A stretch of 64,000 nt of DNA from contig NZ_LT629799.1 of assembly GCF_900105785.1 (NCBI RefSeq), positions 4,278,001 through 4,342,000 on the forward strand, in the 5' to 3' direction. The notes below the pieces were generated by a model. That model was not told where the DNA came from, did no database searches, and was given only the letters and a program-made list of their open reading frames with translations. Source of the DNA: Microlunatus sagamiharensis. Lineage in GTDB: Bacteria > Actinomycetota > Actinomycetes > Propionibacteriales > Propionibacteriaceae. Below, piece after piece: positions 46,624 through 54,768 of the stretch. The first letter of the stretch is position 1. Every line of letters begins with the position of its first letter. The translations under genes were made by a program, and so were the position numbers.

Positions 46624-47891
46624 GCGTCCTCGCGGTGAGCGTGTCGCACCGGTCGACGTCCATGGCGCGGCTGGCCGCGCTGGCGCTCGACCCCGCGACC
46701 GCCGGCAAGCTCGCGCAGACCCTCGTGGGCAGCGAGCACATCGACGAGGCCGTGGTCCTGTCGACCTGCAACCGCACCGAGCTGTGGGCGTCGGTGTCGC
46801 GGTTCCACGGCGGCCTCGACGACGCCGTCCTCGCGCTGTCCGACCTGGCCGGTGAGCCGGTCGAGGACCTGCGCGCGATGGCCCGTGTCTTCTTCGACGA
46901 GGGCGCCGTCGCGCACGCCTTCTCGGTCGCCTCGGGGCTCGACTCGGTCGTGATGGGCGAGGGCCAGATCCTCGGCCAGGTGCGCGGCGCGCTGGCCCTC
47001 TCCCAGGAGCAGGGCACCGTCGGCACCGTGCTGAACGCGCTGTTCCAGCAGGCGATCCGGGTCGGCAAGCGCGTCCAGACCGAGACCGGCGTCGCCGGGG
47101 CGGGACGCTCGCTCGTCACCGCGGCGTACGACCTGCTGGTCGAGGCCCAGGGCCCGCTCGACGACCGGCGCGTCCTGGTCGTCGGCGCCGGCGCCATGGC
47201 CGGGCTCGCCGCGCGCACCGCGGCGGCCGCCGGCGCGCGGGTGACGTGCGTGAACCGCACCTTCGAGCGCGCGCAGCGCCTGGCCGAGGTCGTGGGCGGG
47301 CGCGCCGAGCCCCTGACCCGGCTGTCGGCCGCGCTCGCCGAGACCGACGTCGTCGTCACCTGCACGGGTGCCCGTTCGCTGCACCTGGACTCGGCCGACC
47401 TCGCCGGCACCCCGGTGACCGCCGCCGTCGACCTCGCGCTCCCCGCGGACATCTCCGCCGACGTGACGTCGCTGGGCATCCTGCTGGTCAACCTCGACCT
47501 GCTCGTGGCCACCCGGTCGGAGACCTCGACTCCCGAGGTCGAGGCCGCCCGCGCGCTGGTGCGCTCCGAGGTCGGCGACTTCCTGGGTGCCCGTCGCGCG
47601 GCGGCGGTCGCACCGACGGTCGTGGCCCTGCGGTCGATGGCCTCGCAGGTCGTCGCCGCGGAGATGAAGCGCCTCGACGCGCGCGTCCCGGGCCTCGACG
47701 ACCACGAGCGCGAGGAGGTGGGCCGGACCATGCGGCGCATCGCCGACAAGCTGCTGCACCAGCCGACCGTGCGGGTCAAGGAGCTCTCCGCCGACCCCGA
47801 CGCGCTCGACTACGCCGCTGCGCTGCGCGAGCTGTTCGCGCTCGACCCCCAGGCCGTGGCGGCGGTCATGTCTCCCGAGACGAACGCCTAG
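46620..47891 (+). CDS. hemA: Glutamyl-tRNA reductase HemA
   Basis: Reduces glutamyl-tRNA(Glu) to glutamate-1-semialdehyde, the first committed step of C5 heme synthesis. Catalytic C50 in VVLSTCNRTELW, VSHRSTS near the N-terminus, VASGLDSVVMGEGQILGQVR, NADPH site VLVVGAGAMAGLAARTAAA, and a C-terminal dimerisation helix. 423 aa, GTG start overlapping rex. Confidence 0.96.
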   Translation: MSVLAVSVSHRSTSMARLAALALDPATAGKLAQTLVGSEHIDEAVVLSTCNRTELWASVSRFHGGLDDAVLALSDLAGEPVEDLRAMARVFFDEGAVAHAFSVASGLDSVVMGEGQILGQVRGALALSQEQGTVGTVLNALFQQAIRVGKRVQTETGVAGAGRSLVTAAYDLLVEAQGPLDDRRVLVVGAGAMAGLAARTAAAAGARVTCVNRTFERAQRLAEVVGGRAEPLTRLSAALAETDVVVTCTGARSLHLDSADLAGTPVTAAVDLALPADISADVTSLGILLVNLDLLVATRSETSTPEVEAARALVRSEVGDFLGARRAAAVAPTVVALRSMASQVVAAEMKRLDARVPGLDDHEREEVGRTMRRIADKLLHQPTVRVKELSADPDALDYAAALRELFALDPQAVAAVMSPETNA

Positions 47892-47924
47892 CACGCCCGG
47901 CGAGCGGGCAGGATGAGGCCCCTC

Positions 47925-49007
47925 ATGACCGACCCGTCGCCGACCGACGAGCCCGCCGGGCTCGGGGCCCCCGCGCTCCGCCTCGGCGCGCGGACCTCGC
48001 CGCTGGCCCGGGCGCAGGTGGACCTGGTGGCCGCGCTGCTCGCCGGCGACGGGACGCGCTCGTCCTTCGTCGGCGTCACCACCACCGGCGACGTCGACCC
48101 CCGGCTGCTGACCGAGATCGGTGGGACCGGGGTCTTCGCCAACGCGGTGCGCGACGCGCTGCGGACGGGCAAGATCGACTGCGCGGTGCACTCGCTCAAG
48201 GACCTGCCGACGGCGCCCGAACCTGATCTTGAGGTGATCAGCGTCCCGGCCCGCGAGGACGTGCGCGACGTGATCGTCGGCTCCACCCTCGCCGACCTGC
48301 CCGACGGGGCCCGCGTCGGCACCGGGGCACCGCGCCGGGCGATGCAGCTCCTCGCGTGGGCGGAGGAGCACGGCCGCCACCTCGAGGTCGTGCCCGTGCG
48401 GGGCAACGTCGACACCCGGATCGAGCTCGCCCGTGGCGGTGGCCTGGACGCCGTGGTCCTGGCCGGCGCCGGCCTGCGCCGGCTCGGGCACCTGCCTCCT
48501 GGGAACGGTCCTTTGTCGGGATCTGACAAAGGAGACACCGTTGTCAGAGGACTGCCCGCCGAGGTCCTCGGCGAGGACGTGATGCTGCCGGCCCCCGGTC
48601 AGGGCGCGCTGGGGCTCGAGGTGCACCGGGCGGCACCCGCCGCCGTACGCTCCGCCGTCCTGCTCCTCGACGACCCGGTCGCCCACGCCGAGGTGCGGGC
48701 GGAGCGGGCCTTCCTCGCGACGCTCGAGGCGGGGTGCACGGCACCGGTGGGGGTCCGTGCGCGGGTCACGGGTCGCCGTGGTAACGCCCTCGATTTGACT
48801 ATGCGGGCGGTTGTTGAGAGAACGTTGCTGGACACGTTGTCAGTAACGACCAAAAGCCCACCTCCGGTGCGCAGCGACGTCTCCGGGTCGACGACCGACC
48901 CGGCGCAGTTCGGTGCAGACCTGGCGAGGTCGGTGCTCGCACTGCTGTCCGACGAGGGCCGGCGCCGCGCCGGTCCTGCGCCGGCCCGACACGATGGAGC
49001 CACGTGA
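47925..49007 (+). CDS. hemC: Porphobilinogen deaminase HemC
   Basis: Assembles hydroxymethylbilane from four porphobilinogens. Motifs: LGARTSPLARAQVDLV, GGTGVFANAVRDALRTGKIDCAVHSLKDLPT, GTGAPRRAMQL, RGNVDTRI, MLPAPGQGALGLEV and the dipyrromethane Cys in LEAGCTAPVG. From ATG 47925 (360 aa, GAGG 7 nt upstream; ATG 47913 is an alternative). Two segments, about 48505-48545 and 48780-48865, are AT-richer than the gene, carry a hairpin (CCTTTGTC/GACAAAGG) and encode residues absent from typical HemC (GNGPLSGSDKGDTV; LLDTLSVTTKSPPP). Confidence 0.94.
   Translation: MTDPSPTDEPAGLGAPALRLGARTSPLARAQVDLVAALLAGDGTRSSFVGVTTTGDVDPRLLTEIGGTGVFANAVRDALRTGKIDCAVHSLKDLPTAPEPDLEVISVPAREDVRDVIVGSTLADLPDGARVGTGAPRRAMQLLAWAEEHGRHLEVVPVRGNVDTRIELARGGGLDAVVLAGAGLRRLGHLPPGNGPLSGSDKGDTVVRGLPAEVLGEDVMLPAPGQGALGLEVHRAAPAAVRSAVLLLDDPVAHAEVRAERAFLATLEAGCTAPVGVRARVTGRRGNALDLTMRAVVERTLLDTLSVTTKSPPPVRSDVSGSTTDPAQFGADLARSVLALLSDEGRRRAGPAPARHDGAT
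48510..48532. repeat. 8-bp inverted repeat inside hemC
   Basis: CCTTTGTC (48510-48517) and GACAAAGG (48525-48532) with a 7-nt loop, within an AT-richer insertion-like segment of the coding sequence. Confidence 0.55.
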
Positions 49008-50650
49008 GCACAACGTCCGTCCCCACATCCAGCGACTCCGCCTCGAGCTCGTCCAGCACCCGTGGTCGGGTGATCTTCGTCGGTGCTGGCCCGGGCGATC
49101 CTGATCTTCTGACCCTCGGGGCCATCGCCGCCCTCGCCGACGCGAGCGCGGTGATCTTGGACGACGAGCGGCAGCGCGAGATCCTCGGCCACCCGGCGAT
49201 CACCCTCGGCGAGGACGCCTCCGTCACGGCGCTCGGCTTCACCGACGGGCAGAAGCCGCTCACGCCGTCGGCCCGGGCGCGCGTGGTGATCAAGCAGGCC
49301 GCCGGGGGCGGCCGCGTGGTGCGTCTGGTCAACGGCGACCCCTTCTGGGACAACGCGGTGGCCGACGAGGCCGCCGCCTGCGTGCGCGGCGGCATCGACT
49401 TCGAGGTCGTGCCCGGGGTGTCGAGCCTGACCGCGGTCCCGGAGTATGCGGGCATCGACCTCGTCCACGCCGGCGGGGTGCAGTTCGCGTCGATGACCGA
49501 CGGCCGCTTCACCAAGGTCGGCACCGCCCCCTGGGGCAACGCCGCGACCGTCGTGGTCAGCACGCTGGTGCAGCACCTCCAGGGCCTGGTCGACGCCGCG
49601 CTGGCCGCGGGCCGTCCGGCCGACGACCACGTCGTGCTGACGCTGCACGGCGGGAGCACCAACCAGGTGACGGTTCCCTGCCGGCTCGACGAGGTCGTCG
49701 TCGCCGTCTCCGCGACCGAGGCCCCGGGCGCCGACCCGGTCCACGTGATCATGGGCGTCGCCGCCGAGCAGCGCGGCGAGCTCAGCTGGTACGAGACCAA
49801 GCCGCTCTTCGGCTGGCGCGTCCTCGTGCCCCGCACCAAGGACCAGGCCGCACCGATGGTCGCGCGGCTGCGCACCTACGGCGCGCACAGCGAGGAGGTG
49901 CCGACCATCTCGGTCGAGCCGCCCCGCAGCCCGCTGCAGATGGACAAGGCCATCCGCGGCCTCGTCGAGGGCCGCTACGAGTGGATCGCCTTCACCTCGG
50001 TGAACGCCGTCAAGGCCGTGCGCGAGAAGTTCGAGGAGTACGGCCTCGACGCCCGGGCCTTCTCCGGGCTCAAGGTCGCCGTCGTCGGTGACGTCACCGC
50101 GGCCGCGCTGCGGGCGTGGGGCATCGAGCCCGACCTGGTGCCGGCCGGGGAGCAGTCCGCCGCCGGCCTGGCCGACGAGTTCCCCCCGTACGACGAGGTG
50201 CTCGACCCGATCAACCGGGTCTTCCTGCCGCGCGCCGACATCGCCACCGAGACCCTCGCGGCCGGGCTCGTCGAGCTCGGCTGGGAGGTCGAGGACGTCA
50301 CCGCGTATCGCACCGTGCGTGCCGCCCCGCCGCCCGCCGAGGTCCGCGAGGCGATCAAGACCGGCAAGTTCGACGCGGTCGTCTTCACGTCGTCCTCGAC
50401 GGTGCGCAACCTCGTCGGCATCGCCGGCAAGCCGCATCCCGGGACGATCATCGCCGCGATCGGCCCGGCCACGCAGAAGACCTGCGAGGAGCACGGCCTC
50501 CGCGTCGACGTCGTCGCCGGCAAGCCGTCGGTCGTCGCCCTGGCGGACGCGCTGGCCTCCTTCGCCGCGGACCGTCGCGACGCGATGGTCGCCGCGGGCG
50601 AGGTCGTCCAGCGCCCGTCGCAGCGCAAGGCGCCGAGCCGCCGGGTCTAG
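49004..50650 (+). CDS. hemD: HemD fused to a CobA/SUMT-like methyltransferase domain
   Basis: 548 aa. A Ser/Thr-rich ~20-residue start, then a tetrapyrrole-methylase fold (VIFVGAGPGDPDLLTLGAIAAL, VVRLVNGDPFWDNAV, VVPGVSSLTAVPEYAGIDL), then from about residue 268 a uroporphyrinogen-III synthase domain (WRVLVPRTKDQAAPMVARLRTYGA, WIAFTSVNAVKAV, VVGDVTAAALRAWG, VVFTSSSTVRNLVG). The methylase part lacks the usual YDRLV and KGGDPF blocks, so its SUMT activity is doubtful. This fused form is standard in actinobacteria (Rv0511). GTG start overlaps hemC. Confidence 0.92.
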   Translation: MSTTSVPTSSDSASSSSSTRGRVIFVGAGPGDPDLLTLGAIAALADASAVILDDERQREILGHPAITLGEDASVTALGFTDGQKPLTPSARARVVIKQAAGGGRVVRLVNGDPFWDNAVADEAAACVRGGIDFEVVPGVSSLTAVPEYAGIDLVHAGGVQFASMTDGRFTKVGTAPWGNAATVVVSTLVQHLQGLVDAALAAGRPADDHVVLTLHGGSTNQVTVPCRLDEVVVAVSATEAPGADPVHVIMGVAAEQRGELSWYETKPLFGWRVLVPRTKDQAAPMVARLRTYGAHSEEVPTISVEPPRSPLQMDKAIRGLVEGRYEWIAFTSVNAVKAVREKFEEYGLDARAFSGLKVAVVGDVTAAALRAWGIEPDLVPAGEQSAAGLADEFPPYDEVLDPINRVFLPRADIATETLAAGLVELGWEVEDVTAYRTVRAAPPPAEVREAIKTGKFDAVVFTSSSTVRNLVGIAGKPHPGTIIAAIGPATQKTCEEHGLRVDVVAGKPSVVALADALASFAADRRDAMVAAGEVVQRPSQRKAPSRRV

Positions 50651-50662
50651 CAGCCGTCTCGC

Positions 50663-50700
50663 GCAGCAGGGCCGGTCGGGTCTCCGACCGGCCCTGCTGC
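50663..50700 (+). terminator. Terminator after hemD
   Basis: Perfect 17-bp stem (50663-50679 with 50684-50700) and a GTCT loop, 12 bases after the hemD stop. It also lies downstream of the convergent lactonase gene. Confidence 0.85.
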
Positions 50701-50731
50701 ACGTGTCGACGGCTTGAGCGGCGGACTGCCC

Positions 50732-51526
50732 TCAGCGGCGCCACTCCGGCGGGGCCGGGCTGATGATCGGGTCGAGCGCGAGGTCGGTGAAGCTCAGCCC
50801 CGGGTTGTCGCGGGTCGTGCCCGTGAAGCCGACCTGGAAGTCGACGAGGTACTCGACCTCGTTGTCCGCCGTGATGCGGAACGGCTGGTCGTGCCCGGGG
50901 TAGATCGCGTCGGACATGTCGACGAGCTTGCCGACCGAGCGGTTCGCCATCTCCTCGTCCCAGAAGACGAGGGCGTTGCGCCGCTGCTGCGCGACCAGCG
51001 CGTTCTGGATCGAGTCGCCGGTCACCACCGCGAGGCCGTCGGCCGTCGACACCGCCGCGGCGACGGTCCCTGCCGAGTGCCCGGGCGCCTCGACGACCCC
51101 GACGCCCGGCGCGAGCTCGTCGCCCTCGCGGACGTGGCGGATGTCGTACTGGTCGAGCATCGCCTTGGTCCACGCCGGCGTCGCGTGGTCGCCCGGGTGC
51201 GGGTTCGAGATGTAGTTGAGCTCCTCGGGGTGGGCGTAGACCACCGCGTTGTCGAAGTACTGGATGCACTGCACGTGGTCCCAGTGGGCGTGGGTCAGCA
51301 GCAGCACGTCCACGTCGGAGGCGGTGAGGCCGCGCGCCGCGAGCTCGCGGCGCAGCGCCACGCCGCGACCGAAGTGCCCGGTGTCGACGACGATCCGGGT
51401 GAGTCCGCCCTTGCCGTCCGGCACCTCGATGAGGTTGACGCCGCAGAAGGCGATGTCGCCCTGGTCGGTCTCCACGTGCAGGCCGTGCAGCAGGGTGTCG
51501 ATCGTGGGTCGGGCGGGCTCGGTCAT
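50732..51526 (-). CDS. Metallo-beta-lactamase-fold hydrolase, N-acyl homoserine lactonase-like
   Basis: 264 aa. Metal motif HAHWDH at 79-84 (LLLTHAHWDHVQ), further ligands in EAPGHSAGTV, VVTGDSI and IYPGHDQPF. The arrangement resembles AiiA-type N-acyl homoserine lactonases and related MBL hydrolases. It is divergent from an MFS transporter, so the pair may take up and hydrolyse a lactone or ester substrate; that is inference. GAGGAGG ribosome binding site about 10 nt before the ATG. Confidence 0.8.
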   Translation of the reverse strand: MTEPARPTIDTLLHGLHVETDQGDIAFCGVNLIEVPDGKGGLTRIVVDTGHFGRGVALRRELAARGLTASDVDVLLLTHAHWDHVQCIQYFDNAVVYAHPEELNYISNPHPGDHATPAWTKAMLDQYDIRHVREGDELAPGVGVVEAPGHSAGTVAAAVSTADGLAVVTGDSIQNALVAQQRRNALVFWDEEMANRSVGKLVDMSDAIYPGHDQPFRITADNEVEYLVDFQVGFTGTTRDNPGLSFTDLALDPIISPAPPEWRR

Positions 51527-51550
51527 GGCGCTGGTTCCTCCTCGAGGGTG

Positions 51551-51608
51551 CCGGGGACGGCCGGTGCGACCGTCCCCGGTTCATAGCCGGACGATCGGTG
51601 ACGTTACC
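51551..51608. promoter_or_regulatory. Divergent promoter region with two dyads
   Basis: CCGGGGACGG/CCGTCCCCGG (51551-51560, 51570-51579) and the near-palindrome GGTGACGTTACC (51597-51608) lie between the lactonase and MFS starts. Either could be an operator for a shared regulator. No regulator gene is adjacent. Confidence 0.4.
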
Positions 51609-51676
51609 GTTCCGTGATATTCCAGGCCGCACCCGGGTCGTCCATCAGGGGTGCGACCGACGGCCGAGAGGACCTC

Positions 51677-53083
51677 ATGACCACCCCAGACGCCCAGCTC
51701 CTGCGCGGCCGGCGCCGCCCCGGCGGGCTCGGAGGCCGCTTCCGGCGGATCGGCTCGCGCTGGTCGTGGACGGCCATGCTGTGGCTCTGGCTGCTCTACG
51801 GCATGAACGCCAACATGCGCAGCTGGATCCAGACCGTGCAGCCGGCGATCGTGGAGGAGTTCGGCGTCGGGCCGACGACGATCGGGTGGTTCTCCGGGGG
51901 GCTGACGATCCTGCTGGGTGTCGCGGCCCTGCCCATCTCGGCGTGGTCGGACAAGGGCGGGCACGGGTGGGAGCGCAAGTTCCGCCACCTTCCGGTCGTC
52001 GCGGTCTACCTCGCCTTCTCGGTGCTCACGGGTGTGCACGCGCTGACCGTGGGGCTCCTGGCCGTCTTCCTGCTGCAGGCGGTCAAGAACCTGGCCAGCG
52101 GCGGCGGCGAGGCCATCGAGGTGACCGCGGTCGCGGAGTGGTGGCCGCTCGAGCGGCGTGGGTTCGCGCAGGGGCTGCACCACACGGCCTTCCCCTGGGG
52201 CACCCTGATCGGCGGCCTCGGCGTCGCGGGAGTCTACTCGCTGTTCGGCTCCGAGAACTGGCGCGTCGTCTGGCTCACCCTGCCGCTGCTGGCGATCCCG
52301 ATCTTCGCCCTCTACTGGCGCTTCGCCACGCAGGAGAACTACGACCGCTTCGTCGCCGACACCCGCGCTCGGGGGCTGACGCCGCCGCTCGGGCAGCAGA
52401 GCGCCGACGTCCCCGCGGCGCCGGGCGCCGTCGGCCGGGCGCTGCGCAACCCCAACGTCGTGATCCCCTCGCTCTCGGCCGGGCTGGCCAACGTGGGCTA
52501 CATGGGGCTGAGCTTTTGGCTCCCGCTCTACCTCGCCTTCGTCGCCGACTACCCGCTCGCCCAGGTGGCCGCGCTCAGCGTGGTCTTCACCATCACCGGC
52601 GGCGTCGGCCAGATCGTCTGGGGCTTCGTCTCCGACCGCTTCGGGCGCAAGTACACCCTCGTCTTCCTCTTCCTCTGGCTGGCCGTCAGCTTCTCGCTCT
52701 TCCGCTTCGTCGGGTCGGGGCTGGCCGCGCTGATCGTCATCCAGCTGATCACCGGCGTGGCGATCAACGGCGTCTACCCGGTGCTGTACGCGATCACCTC
52801 CGACTCCTCCGAGCCCGGCTCCATCGCCATCGGCAACGGCCTGAACATGGCCGGCATGCTCGTCGGCGGCTTCGGGGCGATCGTCATGGGGCAGCTGATC
52901 CAGCTCGGCGGCGGCTACCAGGAGGTCCGCGGCTTCAACCTCGGGCTGAACTTCATCGCCGGCGTCAGCCTCCTGACCGCCGTGCTGATCCTGCTCTTCA
53001 CCCGCGAGACGATCGGGCGGATGTACGCCCACGACCGCGCGCTCGTGTCCCGCGAGCGGTGCCTGCGGGGCGTGCGGCGCTGA
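51677..53083 (+). CDS. MFS transporter
   Basis: 468 aa with about 12 TM helices. Typical features: loop motif WSDKGGHGWERKF after TM2-3 and WGFVSDRFGRKYTLV after TM8, and the paired 6-TM organisation with a central cytoplasmic loop (about 215-255). The HHTAFPWGTLIGG segment resembles organic-acid and sugar-acid permeases. I chose ATG 51677 (MTTPDAQLL), preceded by GAGAGGAC; upstream codons look non-coding. Substrate unknown; pairing with the divergent lactonase suggests a lactone or carboxylate. Confidence 0.85.
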   Translation: MTTPDAQLLRGRRRPGGLGGRFRRIGSRWSWTAMLWLWLLYGMNANMRSWIQTVQPAIVEEFGVGPTTIGWFSGGLTILLGVAALPISAWSDKGGHGWERKFRHLPVVAVYLAFSVLTGVHALTVGLLAVFLLQAVKNLASGGGEAIEVTAVAEWWPLERRGFAQGLHHTAFPWGTLIGGLGVAGVYSLFGSENWRVVWLTLPLLAIPIFALYWRFATQENYDRFVADTRARGLTPPLGQQSADVPAAPGAVGRALRNPNVVIPSLSAGLANVGYMGLSFWLPLYLAFVADYPLAQVAALSVVFTITGGVGQIVWGFVSDRFGRKYTLVFLFLWLAVSFSLFRFVGSGLAALIVIQLITGVAINGVYPVLYAITSDSSEPGSIAIGNGLNMAGMLVGGFGAIVMGQLIQLGGGYQEVRGFNLGLNFIAGVSLLTAVLILLFTRETIGRMYAHDRALVSRERCLRGVRR

Positions 53084-53099
53084 CGGGCCCTGGCGAGCC

Positions 53100-53116
53100 C
53101 TGACGGACGCCGTCAG
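53100..53116. terminator. Small hairpin between convergent MFS and VOC genes
   Basis: CTGACGG (53100-53106) and CCGTCAG (53110-53116) with a 3-nt loop; it overlaps the VOC stop codon. Confidence 0.4.
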
Positions 53117-53523
53117 CGGATGAGGCAGAAGGGGTGCCCGGCGGGGTCGAGGTAGACGCGGAAGCCGCCGTCCGTCGTGGGCTGGTGCGGGTGCCGGGTC
53201 GCGCCGAGTTCGAGCACGCGGGGCTCGGCGGCGTCGATGTCGCCGACGGAGAAGTCGAGGTGCAGCTGCTGCGGGTGCGCGCCGCCGGGCCAGGTGGGCG
53301 GGACGTAGTCGTCGATGCGCTGGAAGGCGATGGTGGTCTGCCCGCCCGGGTTGTCGGCGCCGAGGGCGCCGCGGGGCGGGACGAGGTCCACCCAGCCCTC
53401 CTCGTTCTCCGCGCGGACCGACCAGCCGAGCAGGTCGGCGTAGAAGCGGCCGAGCGTCTCGGGGTCGGCGCAGTCGACGATCACCAGGTCGAAGAGGGGA
53501 GCGTGGGCGACGGGCGTGGTCAT
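53113..53523 (-). CDS. VOC family (glyoxalase/bleomycin-resistance-like) protein
   Basis: 136 aa. One VOC repeat pair: APLFDLVIVDCADPETLGRFYADLLGWSV and HLDFSVGDIDAAEPRVLELGATR...FRVYLDPAGHPFCLI. Metal-type residues are His in HLDF and the C-terminal DPAGHPF block. ATG 53523 with CATCGT 6 nt upstream suggests leaderless initiation. Substrate unknown. Confidence 0.83.
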   Translation of the reverse strand: MTTPVAHAPLFDLVIVDCADPETLGRFYADLLGWSVRAENEEGWVDLVPPRGALGADNPGGQTTIAFQRIDDYVPPTWPGGAHPQQLHLDFSVGDIDAAEPRVLELGATRHPHQPTTDGGFRVYLDPAGHPFCLIR

Positions 53524-53576
53524 GGGCCCACGATGCCGCAGCGTGGTCACGGGCGACAGGGCCAAGGGGGTTGTGC

Positions 53577-53595
53577 TTAGGTTAGGCAACCCTTA
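53577..53595 (+). promoter_or_regulatory. DtxR/IdeR-type iron box
   Basis: TTAGGTTAGGCAACCCTTA matches the 19-bp consensus TTAGGTTAGGCTAACCTAA at 16 of 19 positions. It lies 16 bases upstream of the ATG at 53612, with AAGGAGAG between. It predicts Fe-dependent repression of the downstream gene. Confidence 0.8.
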
Positions 53596-53611
53596 GTGAC
53601 GAAGGAGAGCC

Positions 53612-54637
53612 ATGGAACGGCGACGCTTCCTGACCGCGCTGGGACTGGCGGCCACCACCGCCGGTCTGGCGGCCTGCACCCGGGGAGGTGCCCCCGGGGC
53701 CGACGCCGCTCCGGCCGCGGGCGGGTCGACGGCTCCGTGGCAGGTGCGGCACCGCTACGGGACGACGACGCTGGCCGCGCCGCCACAGCGCGTCGTCACG
53801 CTCGGGCAGACCGACCACGACGCGGCCATCGCGCTCGGGGTGGTCCCCGTGGCGGTCGGCGGGTTCACGGGCGGCTCGTACACCCCCTTCCGCCCGTGGA
53901 ACAGCGCCGGCCTGGCCGAGAAGCCCCCGGTGCTGGACATGATGGAGATCCCCTTCGAGCGCGTCGCCGCACAGGCGCCGGACCTGATCCTGGCGGTGAT
54001 GAGCGGGGTGACGAAGGAGGACCACGCGAAGCTGGCGGCCATCGCGCCGACGGTCGCCCAGCCGGTCGACGGCGAGGACTGGGCGGTCCCGTACGCGCCG
54101 CACACCGACCTGATCGGCCGGGCCCTCGGGAGGCAGGCCGACGCCGAGCGGCTCGTGGCCGAGCTCGACAGCGCGTTCGCCGACGTCCGCGCCCGCAACG
54201 CGGTGCTGGCCGGCAGGACGGCGATCTGCGCCGAGCTCAACGGCGGCGCCTACTACGTCCTCGGTCCGGCCGCGCCCCGCACGCAGTTCCTCACCGACGT
54301 CGGGCTCACGCTCGCCCCCACGCTCGCCGCGCTCGCGGGGAAGGGCTACAACGCCGAGCTGAGCAGGGAGCGGCTCGACCTGCTGGACGACGTCGACGTG
54401 GTGGTGTGGAGCACCGACGTCGCCGACCGCGGCACCCTGCTGGAGGACCCGCTGGTCGAGGCGCTGGCGAGCACCTCGGAGGGGCGCTACGTGCTCGCGC
54501 TGAACGGGGGCGACGACGACCTGCTCTACTCCATGGACTGGGGCAGCATCCTGAGCAACCGGTGGGCGATCGACCAGGCGCTCCCACGCATCCTGCGGGC
54601 CGCCGACGGCGACCCGGCGACCGACCCGAACGACTGA
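53612..54637 (+). CDS. Iron-siderophore ABC transporter substrate-binding lipoprotein
   Basis: 341 aa. N-terminus MERRRFLTALGLAATTAGLAAC: twin-arginine-like start and lipobox LAAC with C22. It continues with the periplasmic-binding fold of the FepB/FhuD type (PQRVVTLGQTDHDAAIALGVVPVAVGG, PDLILAVMSGVTKEDHAKLAAIAPTVA, VWSTDVADRG, SILSNRWAIDQALP). With the iron box upstream, it is most likely for ferric-siderophore binding. No permease or ATPase gene is adjacent, so partners must be encoded elsewhere. Confidence 0.88.
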   Translation: MERRRFLTALGLAATTAGLAACTRGGAPGADAAPAAGGSTAPWQVRHRYGTTTLAAPPQRVVTLGQTDHDAAIALGVVPVAVGGFTGGSYTPFRPWNSAGLAEKPPVLDMMEIPFERVAAQAPDLILAVMSGVTKEDHAKLAAIAPTVAQPVDGEDWAVPYAPHTDLIGRALGRQADAERLVAELDSAFADVRARNAVLAGRTAICAELNGGAYYVLGPAAPRTQFLTDVGLTLAPTLAALAGKGYNAELSRERLDLLDDVDVVVWSTDVADRGTLLEDPLVEALASTSEGRYVLALNGGDDDLLYSMDWGSILSNRWAIDQALPRILRAADGDPATDPND

Positions 54638-54703
54638 CGCGTAGGCGTGACCACGCCCGGTCGGGCGCCCGTCGTGGCCCCGGATGCGAACCCCACCGTG
54701 AGG

Positions 54704-54725
54704 TTTTCCACAAGCCTGTGGACAG
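54704..54725. promoter_or_regulatory. Pair of inverted DnaA-box-like sites upstream of hemB
   Basis: TTTTCCACA (54704-54712) and, inverted, CTGTCCACA (54717-54725) with a 4-bp spacer. Each differs from TTATCCACA by one or two bases. Alternatively a simple stem. Confidence 0.3.
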
Positions 54726-54756
54726 TCTCGGCGCGGTGTCGGCGCTGGTCGGCGGC

Positions 54757-54762
54757 TAGATT
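54757..54762 (+). promoter_or_regulatory. Leaderless-type -10 box of hemB
   Basis: TAGATT ends 6 nt before GTG 54769. Confidence 0.55.
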
Positions 54763-54768
54763 GGGTGG

